From: an uncultured Sphingomonas sp.
GTDB taxonomy: Bacteria > Pseudomonadota > Alphaproteobacteria > Sphingomonadales > Sphingomonadaceae
Length of the DNA stretch: 64,000 bases
Assembly (NCBI RefSeq): GCF_946478955.1
Contig: NZ_CAMLDL010000012.1
Span: forward strand, 14,673-78,672
Reading direction: 5' to 3'
The notes under the pieces were generated by a model. The model did no database searches. It was not told the DNA's origin and saw only the letters and a program-made list of their open reading frames with translations. Positions 8,988 to 18,275 of this stretch are shown piece after piece. How positions within the stretch are numbered: position 1 is the stretch's first letter; every line of letters starts with the position of its first letter. A program made the position numbers and the translations under genes.

Positions 8988-9165
8988 TTGCGTGACTCGA
9001 CCAATCCGAGAGGCGTAGCAATTCGCTCATCGGATCAAGGCCATCGGCCGGAAGTCCATGGGAGGAAGCCTTATCGCCCGGTCAGGGGGTGGGAGGCGAG
9101 GAAACTTCCAAGGGGGCTGACGAGCAATCGTCACGCAAGGACGCCCGGGCTTAATCGCCCGGGCG
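8988..9165 (+). ncRNA. Structured non-coding RNA candidate with terminator
   Basis: The interval between divergent proS and the GT87 genes holds no ORF but a strong RNA architecture. A perfect 9-bp helix closes it (TTGCGTGAC 8988-8996 with GTCACGCAA 9130-9138), possibly extended inside by TCG/CGA with a small bulge. Inner helices include CTCG/CGAG near 8996-9010 and AAGGC/GCCTT near 9038-9072, and purine-rich GGGAGG-type stretches lie on the 3' side. A perfect intrinsic terminator follows at 9141-9165. The arrangement fits a free-standing RNA of about 180 nt. I could not match it by eye to SRP RNA, 6S RNA, tmRNA, RNase P or a known riboswitch. Confidence 0.5.
9141..9165 (+). terminator. Intrinsic terminator of the 8988-9138 RNA
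   Basis: A perfect 10-bp GC-rich stem (9141-9150 with 9157-9166) encloses the loop TTAATC and runs into a T-rich tail (TTTTTGTTTT). The T tract is only on the plus strand, so it ends a rightward transcript. The loop also contains the stop codon of the opposing GT87-type gene. Confidence 0.85.
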
Positions 9166-10149
9166 TTTTTGTTTTCGCGCGGACGCGGCCAGTTCCCACG
9201 CGGATAAAATCGTCGGCAGCGGCGGCATCACATGCGCCAAGGCGAAGGCAGCGGGATAGCTTTCCTTCCATACCAAAATGGCAAGAAACGGCAGGATTGG
9301 TACAAAATCATACACCATGGCGTAGGGCACAAAGAGCAGGCTGGCGCAGCACACCGCCGCGCTTGTCGTGACGACGTCAGCATGTTTGAACCTGAAAATT
9401 AGCCAAAGTCCCGCCGCCGCGCCGACAATCATGAAGGGAACCGGAGACACGCCGATGCGGTCGGCCAGGCTTGCCGGGGTGACACCGCCGTTAATGATGT
9501 GCTGATCATTGAGCACCGCGCGGAAGTGGCCGAGCGAATGAACCCAGTCGATCCAGGGCTGCGTCCCGAACGCAATCAGGGACGCGGCCACCACGAGCGC
9601 GAAGCCCGCCCCCGCACCGAAGAACGCGGACCAGTCCCGCCGGATCAGAAGCAGAATTGGTGCGAGCGCCACAAGCTGCGGCTTGATCGATGCGATGAGC
9701 CCCAGGGCGACACCAGCGACCAGGCGCCGGTCGGTCGCAAAACTCCAAAGCATCAATGCCCCGAGCATGATCGAGACCTGTCCAGTAATCAGGCCCGCCA
9801 CGATTACCGGGCTCACCAATACCGACATCAATTCGCGACGACGCAAGAAGCGGCGGGCGATGGCGACGTAAGCTGTCAGGCTGAGCGCGACCCAGCCGAT
9901 CAGCGCGGGCACCAACGGAATGAATGAAAGCGGCTGTATCCATATCAGCATGGTCGGAGCGTAGGGGAACGGAAAGGCCGGCGTCGTGGAGTATGCGTCG
10001 GACACCGGGCCATTGGCGACGCGCCAATATACCGAGAAATCATTGCCCCACCCGTGAGCGACGGTGAACGTCAGCACGATCCACACGCAAGTCACAAACG
10101 AGGTAACGAACGCGAGTGTCGCCGCCGAATGCCGCAGGATTCCCCCCAT
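9151..10149 (-). CDS. GT87-type membrane glycosyltransferase (DUF2029), copy A
   Basis: A 332-aa multi-helix membrane protein of the GT87/DUF2029 family, whose known members are polyprenyl-phosphate-mannose dependent mannosyltransferases acting on the periplasmic side. The conserved N-terminal loop GNDFSVYWRVANGPVSDAY contains the acidic residue expected at the active site, and FPFPYAPTM and SIKPQLVALAPILLLIRRDW are shared with the next gene. The ATG at 10149 is used because MGGILRH aligns with the start of that paralogue. The gene lies 44 nt downstream of copy B on the same strand. Donor and acceptor are unknown. Confidence 0.85.
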   Translation of the reverse strand: MGGILRHSAATLAFVTSFVTCVWIVLTFTVAHGWGNDFSVYWRVANGPVSDAYSTTPAFPFPYAPTMLIWIQPLSFIPLVPALIGWVALSLTAYVAIARRFLRRRELMSVLVSPVIVAGLITGQVSIMLGALMLWSFATDRRLVAGVALGLIASIKPQLVALAPILLLIRRDWSAFFGAGAGFALVVAASLIAFGTQPWIDWVHSLGHFRAVLNDQHIINGGVTPASLADRIGVSPVPFMIVGAAAGLWLIFRFKHADVVTTSAAVCCASLLFVPYAMVYDFVPILPFLAILVWKESYPAAFALAHVMPPLPTILSAWELAASARKQKRPGD

Positions 10150-10193
10150 GACAGAAACGCTATCACTGGCGGGGCGAGAAGCAAGCGACGCGC

Positions 10194-11201
10194 TTATTCC
10201 ACCTTTGCGACAGGCGCATCGCGGGCCGCGGCCGCGCGGTCCAGTTCCCACGCCGCGATCAACACCGGCGCAGGAGGTAAAATTTCGGCCAGAGCCAAGG
10301 CCGCGCCAAATCGCCCGCGCCAGATCGCAACCGCCAAAAATGGCAGAATGCCGACAAAATCATATACCAGGGCGTAAGGCGCCGCGAGCAGGCTGCCGCA
10401 GGTGACGACCGCGCACTGGCCGACCGCATCGAGATTGCGGCAACGCCAGATCAGCCACAAGGCTACGCATGCACCGATTATCATAACGGGCACCGCCGAA
10501 AATCCCCATCGTTCGGCAAGACTTGCCGGGGTGAGGCCGCCGCTAATAATATCCTTGTCATGCAACACCGTGCGAAAATGATCGAGCGAGGCAGCCCAAT
10601 CGATCCATGGCTGCATGCCGTAGACCACAACCGCGAGCACGACGATCAATGCAAACGAGACCGCCGCAGCGCCAAACGCACCCCAGTCGCGGCGCAAAAG
10701 CAGCAAGATGGGCGCAAGAGCGACCAATTGCGGTTTCACCGTCGCAATCGCGCCTAGTAGCACGCCGCCCGCCATTCGATTTGGCGCACCCATCGCGATG
10801 AGCAGCATGGCGGCGAGCACCATCGACACCTGCCCGGTAAGCAAGCAATCGAGAATTACGGGGCTGACAAAGACCAGCAACATCTCGCGCGCCGAAAGAT
10901 GGGTTCGGCATGCCCAAAAGAGACAGAACAGGCTGATGATCATCCACGCGGCCAGCGCGGGACCGAATTTCACCAGCGATAACGGCGCGATCCACAACAG
11001 CATGGTCGGCGCATAGGGGAAGGGAAATTCCGGAACCGGCGAATAGGCCAGCTCAACCGGCAGGTTTGCCACTCGCCAATAAACGGAAAAATCATTGCCA
11101 AGCGTGCCGTGGCCTGCAGTGAGGACGATAATGCCAATTCCCGTCAACAGGGACGCAAGTATCGCCAATGCCGGCGCCGGATGTTTGGTTATACCCCCCA
11201 C
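10194..11201 (-). CDS. GT87-type membrane glycosyltransferase (DUF2029), copy B
   Basis: A 335-aa paralogue of the adjacent downstream gene with the same layout: an N-terminal helix, the loop GNDFSVYWRVANLPVELAY, FPFPYAPTMLLW, and TVKPQLVALAPILLLLRRDW before further helices. The GTG at 11201 is chosen because VGGITKHPAPALAIL aligns with the copy A start. The two genes form a tandem pair on the minus strand, clearly an old duplication because only motif blocks stay identical. A lipid-linked sugar transferase of the outer cell envelope is the likely role; substrate specificity may differ between the copies. Confidence 0.85.
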   Translation of the reverse strand: MGGITKHPAPALAILASLLTGIGIIVLTAGHGTLGNDFSVYWRVANLPVELAYSPVPEFPFPYAPTMLLWIAPLSLVKFGPALAAWMIISLFCLFWACRTHLSAREMLLVFVSPVILDCLLTGQVSMVLAAMLLIAMGAPNRMAGGVLLGAIATVKPQLVALAPILLLLRRDWGAFGAAAVSFALIVVLAVVVYGMQPWIDWAASLDHFRTVLHDKDIISGGLTPASLAERWGFSAVPVMIIGACVALWLIWRCRNLDAVGQCAVVTCGSLLAAPYALVYDFVGILPFLAVAIWRGRFGAALALAEILPPAPVLIAAWELDRAAAARDAPVAKVE

Positions 11202-11366
11202 AAACACGCAGCCTAACGTTCGCACCCGGCTAAACAAGCAACATCGCGATTGCCGCATTTATCTTTTATGGGCCAGGCTATGATTGGCAGCATCGGCACC
11301 GTCGCAGTTCTGGCCAACTGGTTCGCTGCCCACGCCCAAACGACCACGATGTGAGTTTTTGCAGGA
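11202..11366. other. Intergenic region between GT87 pair and tRNA-Met
   Basis: Holds the minus-strand promoter region of the GT87 pair and the 3' flank of tRNA-Met. A 28-codon hydrophobic ORF (11268-11354, plus) can be drawn but lacks a ribosome site and is not called. No other structure was seen. Confidence 0.4.
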
Positions 11367-11443
11367 TGGTAGCGGAGGAGGGACTTGAACCCCCGACACG
11401 CGGATTATGATTCCGCTGCTCTAACCAACTGAGCTACTCCGCC
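11367..11443 (-). tRNA. tRNA-Met (anticodon CAT, probably elongator)
   Basis: A complete 77-nt cloverleaf with encoded CCA. The anticodon stem GCGGA/TCCGC encloses loop ATCATAA, giving CAT. D arm (GCTCAGTTGGTTAGAGC) and T arm (GGGGGTTCAAGTCCCTC) are canonical. The first acceptor pair is G-U, so it is not the formyl-methionine initiator by the usual C1-A72 mismatch criterion. A lysidine-modified tRNA-Ile with genomic CAT is the alternative, judged less likely. Confidence 0.9.
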
Positions 11444-11513
11444 CCGAAAGGCTTTCCCCTTGCAGGGTGCGGACGGGCCTATAGGGTTGTCGTATGTTGT
11501 CGTCAACAAGGCT

Positions 11514-11538
11514 GGAACCGGTTGCCGTCCGCCTCGTT
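11514..11538 (+). promoter_or_regulatory. EcfG-type promoter of the DUF3775 gene
   Basis: GGAAC (11514-11518) and CGTT (11535-11538) are exactly 16 nt apart, the EcfG general stress consensus. Expected transcription start is near 11545, giving a leader of about 20 nt to the ATG at 11565. This is the second such element in the window that lies intergenically and in the right orientation. Confidence 0.7.
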
Positions 11539-11564
11539 CAAGCGACAGGAAACGAGAGGCCGAT

Positions 11565-11984
11565 ATGGAACCGTTGACACCGTACGACACGCTTTACCGC
11601 ATCATCCTGCGCGCCAAGGAATATGAGGCACAGGTTCCGACCGATTCCGATGGGGAGGAATATGCCGACGATGTCGACGGCGCGAATGGCGAAGCATTGT
11701 CAGTGCTCGAAGACGACATCAATACGAGCGTCGAGGATGAGCTGAAAACTGCGCTAGAGGATCTTGGTGACGACCAGCTCGCCGAGATTCTTGCTTTCGC
11801 CTGGGTTGGCCAGGGAAGCTATGACGCCAGCGATTGGGACGAAGCCTATGAGGCAGCTGCCGAGGAGGTTGCAGAGGGCGGTGTCGTGGAAGAGTTGATG
11901 GACATGCCAATGCTTCCATCAACCATCGAGGCCGGAATGGCGGCGTTCGATCTTGATTTCGACGGCATCGGCGAAGAGTCCTAA
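11565..11984 (+). CDS. DUF3775-family acidic protein, probable stress gene
   Basis: A 139-aa, strongly acidic soluble protein without signal peptide or membrane helix. It resembles the DUF3775 family (LTPYDTLYRIILRAKEYEAQ at the start; LAEILAFAWVGQGSYDASDWDEA centrally), whose function is unknown. The ATG at 11565 follows GAGAGG at suitable spacing and places the start 27 nt after the EcfG -10 element, so membership in the general stress regulon is inferred. The stop overlaps the stop of the convergent 2H phosphoesterase gene by 4 nt. Confidence 0.8.
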   Translation: MEPLTPYDTLYRIILRAKEYEAQVPTDSDGEEYADDVDGANGEALSVLEDDINTSVEDELKTALEDLGDDQLAEILAFAWVGQGSYDASDWDEAYEAAAEEVAEGGVVEELMDMPMLPSTIEAGMAAFDLDFDGIGEES

Positions 11985-12484
11985 CCCCGAAACGGATAGC
12001 GGCCGATGGATGCCCACGGCCCTTCCATATAACGATATAGCTCGAGCGAGCCGATGTGGACGGGCCGGTCCTGCCATTGATTGGCGAGCTGGTTGAACAG
12101 AGCGTTTGCGTCCTTCGATTTCACCTTGTTTTGGATCGTCACATGGGGCCGCCAGCCTCCGGCATCTTGCGCTGACAGACTGCCACGAAAATGATCTGCG
12201 ATTTGGTCTCGAAGGCGCAACAGCTCGTCAGACCGGATTCGTATCGCCACGCCCTGCCCCAGCTTGATCGGGCCGTCGGTCATCGCAGACGGCCGCGGGC
12301 CGGCCGCCATTTGCTTGAGCAACGTTACCACTTCAGGTTCGACCGACGGTGGCAAGCCATGGAACATCGTCAAGTGCGCCGGAACCTGGTTCCGGTGGGG
12401 CGGGTAATGCTGCCGGCGCAGCTGGTCGAAACGTGCGAAGTCGGATTGCCCGAACCCAGCAGTAACGATCAGTGCGCCAGGCAT
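11981..12484 (-). CDS. 2H phosphoesterase, LigT/2'-5' RNA ligase-like
   Basis: A 167-aa protein with the two HxTx motifs defining the 2H phosphoesterase superfamily: AHLTMF near residue 37 and PHVTIQ near residue 115. Such enzymes act on 2',3'-cyclic phosphates or 2'-5' linkages of RNA or nucleotides; which reaction applies cannot be read here. The ATG has GGAG 5 nt upstream. It lies 8 nt behind the first kup gene and is probably the last gene of a kup-kup-2H transcript, although no functional link to potassium uptake is known. Confidence 0.85.
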   Translation of the reverse strand: MPGALIVTAGFGQSDFARFDQLRRQHYPPHRNQVPAHLTMFHGLPPSVEPEVVTLLKQMAAGPRPSAMTDGPIKLGQGVAIRIRSDELLRLRDQIADHFRGSLSAQDAGGWRPHVTIQNKVKSKDANALFNQLANQWQDRPVHIGSLELYRYMEGPWASIGRYPFRG

Positions 12485-12492
12485 TACCGCTC

Positions 12493-14406
12493 CTAAATCT
12501 CGATCTGGCTGCCCAGCTCTACGACGCGGTTGGTGGGCAGGTGGAAGAACTCCATCGCGGATTCGGCGTTACGTAGCATCCAGTCGAACAGCTTTTCGCG
12601 CCAGATGGCCATGCCCGGACGCGATGAAATCAACAGCGTTTGCCGGGACAGGAAGAAGCTTGTCTTCATCGGATCATAGAGTTTGGCAGGCTCTGTCACC
12701 AGTTGCAGCGCCTGGGGGATATTCGCTTCCTCCATGAAGCCATAGTGGGTGATCAGACGATAAAAACCCTCGCCCATGTCGTGCAGTTCGATCCGCTTGT
12801 CTTCTGGAACCCGCGGCACATCGGCAATTTTCACGGTCAGCAGCACGTTCCGCTCGTGAAGGACCATATTATGCTTGAGGTTATGGAGCAGCGCAGGTGG
12901 CACGCCGTCCCGCGCGCTCGTCATATAGACGGCGGTTAGCGGGACTCGGTGCACGCTTTTGGCGGCCGACTTGATAAAAATCTTGATCGGCATGCTGCCT
13001 TCGTTGAGCCGCGCCCGGACCAGTTTCCGGCCGGTCGCCCAGGTGGTCAGAAGGGTGAACGCGATTGCACCCACCAACAGCGGGAACCAGCCGCCGTCCA
13101 TGAACTTGGTGAGGTTTGAGGTGAAGAACACGCCGTCGATGATTGCAAACAAGGTGAATTCGATCGCGACAATCCATAACGGCCATTTCCACACGCGAAC
13201 CTGAAGAACTGCGATCATGATGGTGGTGATGAACATGGTGCCGGTCACGGCGATGCCGTAGGCCGCCGCCAAATTCGTCGATTCCCGGAATCCGATCACC
13301 AGCGCAATGACCAGGACCATCAAAAGCCAGTTGACCCCCGGAACATAAATCTGCCCTTCCGCCCGTTCGCTGGTGTGGGCGATATGGATGCGCGGCATCA
13401 GGCCCAGCTGGACCGCCTGACGAACCACAGAAAATGCGCCGGTGATGACGGCCTGACTTGCGATGATGGTCGCGATGGTGGCGAGGATGACGAGCGGAAA
13501 GCGCAGTCCCTCCGGTGCCATCAGGTAAAAGGGGTTCTGCGCCGCTTCCGGATTCATCGTCATCAGCGCCGCCTGCCCTAGGTAATTGGTGATCAACGCC
13601 GGGAAGACGAGGAACAGCCACGCGACCTGAATCGGCTTGCGGCCGAAATGGCCCATGTCGGCGTAGAGCGCCTCCGCGCCTGTCAGCGCGAGCACAACCG
13701 AGCCCATCGCCAGAAAGGCCAGTTCGGGATTAATCGCAAAGAACCGGTAGGCCCAGATCGGGTTCAGCCCTTGCAGCACCGCCGGATGCTGAGCGATTTG
13801 CATCACGCCGAGCACGGCGATGATCGCGAAATAGATCGTCATGACCGGCCCGAACAATTTGCCGACTGCCTCTGTCCCACGGCTCTGAATGGCGAACAGC
13901 CCGATAAGGATCACAATTGCGATGGGAATGACATAATCACCAAGACTAGCATTGACGGTCGTCAGGCCCTCCACAGCTGACAGAACCGACACCGCTGGCG
14001 TAATCATCGCATCGCCGAAAAACAGGGCTGTCGCGGCGATCCCAAGCAAGGTCAGTCCGCGACCCCATTTTCCGCCGCCGCTGGATCGCTGAATAAGCGC
14101 AAGAAGCGCAAGACTACCCCCCTCCCCCTTATTGTCGGCGCGAAGGATGATGAAAACATATTTGACCGTCACGACAAAGATGAACGCCCAGAAGATCAGG
14201 CTGATCGCGCCATAAATATGTAGCGGATCCACATTCAGCGGGTGGTGGCCTACAAATATCTCCTTCATCGCATAAAGCGGGCTGGTACCGATGTCGCCGA
14301 ACACAACGCCGGCGGCGCCGATGGTCAGCGCGGCAAGCGACCCTTGCGCATGATGATCCTCACCATGCGGCAGTGCGGCGTTCTCGGCCGCTATTTCATT
14401 GGTCAT
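12493..14406 (-). CDS. kup: Potassium uptake protein Kup, copy 1
   Basis: A 637-aa K+/H+ symporter of the KUP/HAK/KT family in the inner membrane. Visible are [19 protein letters not shown] at the first helix, [16 protein letters not shown], about 12 hydrophobic segments, [15 protein letters not shown] loop ([16 protein letters not shown]) and a cytoplasmic C-terminal domain from about residue 470. It is a paralogue of the adjacent gene, which lies 66 nt upstream on the same strand; the C-termini ([22 protein letters not shown] here) are nearly identical. A GGAG element sits about 11 nt before the ATG. Confidence 0.95.
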   Translation of the reverse strand: MTNEIAAENAALPHGEDHHAQGSLAALTIGAAGVVFGDIGTSPLYAMKEIFVGHHPLNVDPLHIYGAISLIFWAFIFVVTVKYVFIILRADNKGEGGSLALLALIQRSSGGGKWGRGLTLLGIAATALFFGDAMITPAVSVLSAVEGLTTVNASLGDYVIPIAIVILIGLFAIQSRGTEAVGKLFGPVMTIYFAIIAVLGVMQIAQHPAVLQGLNPIWAYRFFAINPELAFLAMGSVVLALTGAEALYADMGHFGRKPIQVAWLFLVFPALITNYLGQAALMTMNPEAAQNPFYLMAPEGLRFPLVILATIATIIASQAVITGAFSVVRQAVQLGLMPRIHIAHTSERAEGQIYVPGVNWLLMVLVIALVIGFRESTNLAAAYGIAVTGTMFITTIMIAVLQVRVWKWPLWIVAIEFTLFAIIDGVFFTSNLTKFMDGGWFPLLVGAIAFTLLTTWATGRKLVRARLNEGSMPIKIFIKSAAKSVHRVPLTAVYMTSARDGVPPALLHNLKHNMVLHERNVLLTVKIADVPRVPEDKRIELHDMGEGFYRLITHYGFMEEANIPQALQLVTEPAKLYDPMKTSFFLSRQTLLISSRPGMAIWREKLFDWMLRNAESAMEFFHLPTNRVVELGSQIEI

Positions 14407-14472
14407 TGTGGACTACACTCCAAGAAACGGAGGGCGCACGTCGAGAGCGGCGGGCGTCCAGCAGATTTGCCC

Positions 14473-16419
14473 CTAAATCTCTACCTGACTTCCAAGTTCC
14501 ACAACCCGGTTGCTGGGGAGTTTGAAGAACTCCATCGCACTTTCGGCGTTCCTTAGCATCCAGGCAAACAGTTTTTCACGCCAGATTGCCATGCCTGGGC
14601 GCGACGACGCGATCAGCGTCTGACGTGCCAGGAAGAAGCTGGTATCCATCATTTTACACGGCTCACCAAAGCCCTTCATATGCGACAGGGTTTGGGGGAC
14701 GTTGATATCCTCCATAAAGCCGTAGCGCAGGATGATCCGATAAAAGCCGGCGCCATAATCCTTCATTTCCGACCGCTTCTCGGATTTCACGAATGGAACA
14801 TCCTGGATCTTCACCGTTAGCAGCAAGACCCGCTCATGAAGGATCTTGTTGTGCTTCAGATTATGGAGCAGCGCATGCGGAACGCCAGTTGCCGAGCTCG
14901 TCATGAACACCGCAGTGCCCGGCACTCTGGTTGCGCTGGACGACGCTGATTTGATGAAAACTTCGATCGGCAGCGATTGCTCGTTCATCCGGGCAATCAT
15001 CAATTGTCGGCCCCGCGCCCAGGTCGTCAGCATAGTGAAGGCGATGAATCCGATGAGAAGCGGGAACCAGCCGCCTACCGGCACCTTCAGCAAATTGGCG
15101 CCAAAGTAGAGCAGATCGACCGTGATAAAGAGTGCGAGAAGCGCACCGGCGACAAACTTGTTCCACTTCCACAGATTGAACAGCACGACGCCGATAAGCA
15201 GCGTATCGATGAACATCGCGCCGGTCACAGCGATGCCATAGGCCGCCGCGAGGTTCGACGATGTCTGGAAATTGAGCACCAGCAACAGAACCATGGTCAT
15301 CAGCGCCCAGTTGATCACCGGGATATAAATCTGGCCCGCGGCATGTTCGCTGGTGTGGGTAATGTGGAGGCGCGGGATGAAGCCAAGCTGGATTGCCTGC
15401 TGAGTTACCGAAAAGGCCCCGGAGATGACGGCCTGGCTAGCGATGATGGTTGCGAGCGTCGCCAGGATGACAAGCGGCAACCGCAACGAATCCGGGGCGA
15501 GCAGGAAGAAGGGATTTTTGACGGTTTCCAGCGCCTGATCAGGCGGCAGCGAAAGGATCATTGCGCCCTGCCCCATATAGTTGAGGAGCAAGGCTGGCAG
15601 GACAAAGAACAGCCAGCTGAACTTGATGGGGTTGCGGCCGAAATGACCCATATCTGCATACAGCGCCTCCGCCCCAGTCACCGCAAGCACAACCGAGCCC
15701 ATGGCAATAAACGCCGGGATTGGATCGTCGATATAGAAAGCGATCGCGTTCCATGGATTGAGCATTTCAACCGCGATCATCGGATATTTCGTGATGTGAA
15801 ATATCCCGAGGACGGCGATCGAGGCGAAATATACGAGCATGATCGGGCCAAACAGCGCCCCAACCTTTGCGGTCCCGCGCGACTGTATCGCGAACAGACC
15901 GAGCAGGATAACAACCGCCAGCGGAATAACCCAAGGTTCAAATAATGGGTTGACGGTGGTTAGCCCTTCGACCGCTGACAATACAGAGATCGCGGGCGTG
16001 ATCATGCTGTCGCCATAGAATAGCGATGTCGCAAAGACGCCCAGCAGCACGATACCTGTCGTCCATTTGCGCTTGTCGTTGCCGGTCGACCGATTGATCA
16101 GTGCTAGCAGGGCAAGACTGCCGCCCTCACCCTTATTGTCGGCGCGCATGATGATCATGACATATTTCAACGTCACGATGATCATCATCGACCAGAATAT
16201 CAGGCTTAGAACACCAAAGATGTGGAGGGCGTCAGGCGTCAGCCGATGATGGCCCGCGAACGTCTCGCGGAACGCATAAATTGGCGACGTGCCGATATCG
16301 CCAAAGACGATACCAATCGCTCCAACCGCCATTTTGGCAAGGGAGCCCTGGAAATGCCCATGTCCAGGTTCGGCCGGATCCTCGATAATCGCTTCCTGAC
16401 CGGCGGGCGTGTTACTCAT
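14473..16419 (-). CDS. kup: Potassium uptake protein Kup, copy 2
   Basis: A 648-aa KUP-family potassium/proton symporter, upstream of and paralogous to copy 1. It shows [51 protein letters not shown] and a soluble C-terminal domain ending in [18 protein letters not shown] element precedes the ATG. Two Kup genes in tandem are common in rhizobial and sphingomonad relatives; they may differ in affinity or expression. The gene is divergent from ald, so promoters of both lie in the 120-nt gap at 16420-16539. Confidence 0.95.
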   Translation of the reverse strand: MSNTPAGQEAIIEDPAEPGHGHFQGSLAKMAVGAIGIVFGDIGTSPIYAFRETFAGHHRLTPDALHIFGVLSLIFWSMMIIVTLKYVMIIMRADNKGEGGSLALLALINRSTGNDKRKWTTGIVLLGVFATSLFYGDSMITPAISVLSAVEGLTTVNPLFEPWVIPLAVVILLGLFAIQSRGTAKVGALFGPIMLVYFASIAVLGIFHITKYPMIAVEMLNPWNAIAFYIDDPIPAFIAMGSVVLAVTGAEALYADMGHFGRNPIKFSWLFFVLPALLLNYMGQGAMILSLPPDQALETVKNPFFLLAPDSLRLPLVILATLATIIASQAVISGAFSVTQQAIQLGFIPRLHITHTSEHAAGQIYIPVINWALMTMVLLLVLNFQTSSNLAAAYGIAVTGAMFIDTLLIGVVLFNLWKWNKFVAGALLALFITVDLLYFGANLLKVPVGGWFPLLIGFIAFTMLTTWARGRQLMIARMNEQSLPIEVFIKSASSSATRVPGTAVFMTSSATGVPHALLHNLKHNKILHERVLLLTVKIQDVPFVKSEKRSEMKDYGAGFYRIILRYGFMEDINVPQTLSHMKGFGEPCKMMDTSFFLARQTLIASSRPGMAIWREKLFAWMLRNAESAMEFFKLPSNRVVELGSQVEI

Positions 16420-16539
16420 GCATTCAAGCCTTCCAAGCCGAGACCGGCTCTTTTCGCCGCACTAGCACCGTCAAAAAGGCGCTGCAATTGTGCTTGAGCG
16501 CGGCTATAGGCGCGGCAAATCATCAGGAGAGACTCCATC

Positions 16540-17640
16540 ATGCGCGTCGGTGTGCCAAAGGAAATCAAGAACCACGAATATCGTGTTGGCTTAACCCCGG
16601 CTTCCGTAGCGGAACTGGTCGCGGCCGGTCATGAGGTCTTTGTCGAAACCCAGGCAGGCACCGGCATCGATTTTTCCGACAAGGATTATGAAAAGGTCGG
16701 CGCAACCATTCTGCCGACTGCGGCGGATGTATTCGACAAGGCCGAAATGATTGTGAAGGTGAAGGAGCCGCAGCCGGTGGAAATCGCCATGCTGCGTCCG
16801 CATCACATTCTTTTCACCTACCTCCACCTTGCCCCGGACCCCGAACAGGCCAAGGGCCTGATGGCATCGGGCGCGACCTGCATCGCCTATGAAACAGTGA
16901 CCAGCAATTCTGGCGCGCTGCCTTTGCTGAAGCCGATGAGCGAAGTTGCGGGCCGTATGTCGATCCAGGCGGGCGCCCATTATCTTGAAAAGGAACAAGG
17001 GGGCCGCGGCGTTCTGCTTGGCGGCGTTCCTGGCGTGGCGCCGGCGAAGGTCGCCATTTTGGGCGGCGGCGTTGCTGGCATCAACGCCGCACAAATCGCG
17101 ACCGGTCAGCGCGCTGATGTGACGATTTATGACATTAATAACGACCGTCTGGCGGAACTGGATCTGCACTTTGGCAGCCAGATCAAAACGGCGTTCGCCT
17201 CCAAAGCCGCGATTGCAGCGGCGATCCAAGAAGCCGAACTCGTCATTGGCGCGGTCCTCGTTCCCGGCGCGGCTGCGCCGAAGCTCGTGACCCGCGAACA
17301 GTTGAAGACCATGAAGCGCGGCAGCGTATTGGTCGATATCGCCATTGATCAGGGTGGATGTTTCGAAACATCCCACCCCACCACACACGATGACCCGGTC
17401 TACGACGTTGATGGCGTCATTCACTATTGCGTCGCGAACATGCCGGGCGCCGTTGCCCGGACCAGCACGTTCGCGCTCAACAACGCGACCCTGCCCTTTG
17501 CGCTGAAGCTAGCTAACCTTGGCGCGGAAGCGGCGATGAAGGCCGATCCGCATCTCGCGGCCGGTCTCAACGTGTCGGACGGCAAGATTCGTAACAAGCC
17601 GGTCGCTGATGCGCTCGGCCTGGAATATTTCCCGGCTTAA
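16540..17640 (+). CDS. ald: Alanine dehydrogenase
   Basis: Catalyses reversible NAD-dependent oxidative deamination of L-alanine to pyruvate and ammonia. The 366-aa protein starts at an ATG with GGAGAG 7 nt upstream. It carries the family N-terminus MRVGVPKEIKNHEYRVGLTP, the substrate-binding lysine in VKVKEP (near residue 74), the catalytic histidine in TYLHLAP (near 95), the Rossmann motif LGGGVAGINAA (near 171) and DQGGCFETS. The stop overlaps the convergent ccmI stop by 4 nt. Besides catabolism, Ald can help balance NADH under low oxygen, which would suit its cytochrome c biogenesis neighbours, but that is inference. Confidence 0.95.
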   Translation: MRVGVPKEIKNHEYRVGLTPASVAELVAAGHEVFVETQAGTGIDFSDKDYEKVGATILPTAADVFDKAEMIVKVKEPQPVEIAMLRPHHILFTYLHLAPDPEQAKGLMASGATCIAYETVTSNSGALPLLKPMSEVAGRMSIQAGAHYLEKEQGGRGVLLGGVPGVAPAKVAILGGGVAGINAAQIATGQRADVTIYDINNDRLAELDLHFGSQIKTAFASKAAIAAAIQEAELVIGAVLVPGAAAPKLVTREQLKTMKRGSVLVDIAIDQGGCFETSHPTTHDDPVYDVDGVIHYCVANMPGAVARTSTFALNNATLPFALKLANLGAEAAMKADPHLAAGLNVSDGKIRNKPVADALGLEYFPA

Positions 17641-18275
17641 GCTTTGGGTTTGATTGGAGTCGGCGCGGGCTCACCGGGCGCCGTGCCGATTGCCAACAAC
17701 CCGTTTTCAACGAGCGGCCGCCAGCTGGCGTTGACGGGAGCGTTAAGCAGAATCTCGTTCCACATCCTGGCAGCTGCTTCCGGATTGCCGGAGCGTGCCT
17801 CGGCTAGCCCGTAAAAGAACAGCGGCGCGGGATATCCTGGTGCGAGTTGTTTGGCCCGCTCAAACGCGAAACGTGCCGACGGACTGAGCGTCTTGCTTTG
17901 ATCCGTCAGCGCATTGCCCAACCCGATCCACAGCTTGTAGTCACCGGGATGCTCACGGGTCGCCGCGATCATGATTCCCGCCGCGTCGCGCGTATTGCCG
18001 CGCGCGGCCATATTCTCCGACATGGTAAGCCAAACGTCGGCATTGTCGAATTGTCCCAGGAAAGCTCGGCGCGCGCCGGCAAGTGACAATGGCGGAGGCG
18101 GCGTGACCCCTTCACGCGGTGATCCCGGCAAGTCCGGGCGCCCCATGGTCATGTAGCCTGCGCACCCAAATGCCAGAGCGGCAAGCGAGAAAGTCAGGAT
18201 CGGCCCGCGAACCTTCATTAGCCACAGCAATGCTGCGACGACAGCGGCCATACCGAGCAGAATGACTACTCCCAT
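17637..18275 (-). CDS. ccmI: Cytochrome c biogenesis TPR protein CcmI-like
   Basis: A 212-aa membrane-anchored protein. Two N-terminal hydrophobic segments are followed by a periplasmic domain with tetratricopeptide helices (DVWLTMSENMAARGNTRDAAG, YKLWIGLGNALTD, FFYGLAEARSGNPEAA). CcmI-type proteins chaperone apocytochrome c to the haem lyase CcmF/CcmH. The ATG at 18275 is chosen because it overlaps the ccmH stop by one base (TGATG); a longer frame exists upstream but would overlap ccmH extensively. It ends the ccm operon and overlaps the convergent ald stop. Confidence 0.8.
   Translation of the reverse strand: MGVVILLGMAAVVAALLWLMKVRGPILTFSLAALAFGCAGYMTMGRPDLPGSPREGVTPPPPLSLAGARRAFLGQFDNADVWLTMSENMAARGNTRDAAGIMIAATREHPGDYKLWIGLGNALTDQSKTLSPSARFAFERAKQLAPGYPAPLFFYGLAEARSGNPEAAARMWNEILLNAPVNASWRPLVENGLLAIGTAPGEPAPTPIKPKA

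Noticed and set aside
9116..9137. CTGACGA resembling the hammerhead ribozyme core
   Set aside because: The required second helix and the GAAA core element do not follow at the right place, so a hammerhead cannot be built.
8988..9138. SRP RNA, RNase P RNA or tmRNA identity for the structured RNA
   Set aside because: The diagnostic GGAAGGAAGCAGCC loop, GAGGAAAGTCCGG block and tRNA-like ends are all absent.
11268..11354. 28-codon hydrophobic ORF upstream of tRNA-Met
   Set aside because: It looks like a membrane peptide (MGQAMIGSIGTVAVLAN...), but no ribosome site precedes it and no conservation can be checked.
14783..14806. GGAAC-N15-CGTT inside kup copy 2
   Set aside because: Spacing is one base short of the accepted 16-17 and it is antisense within a coding region.
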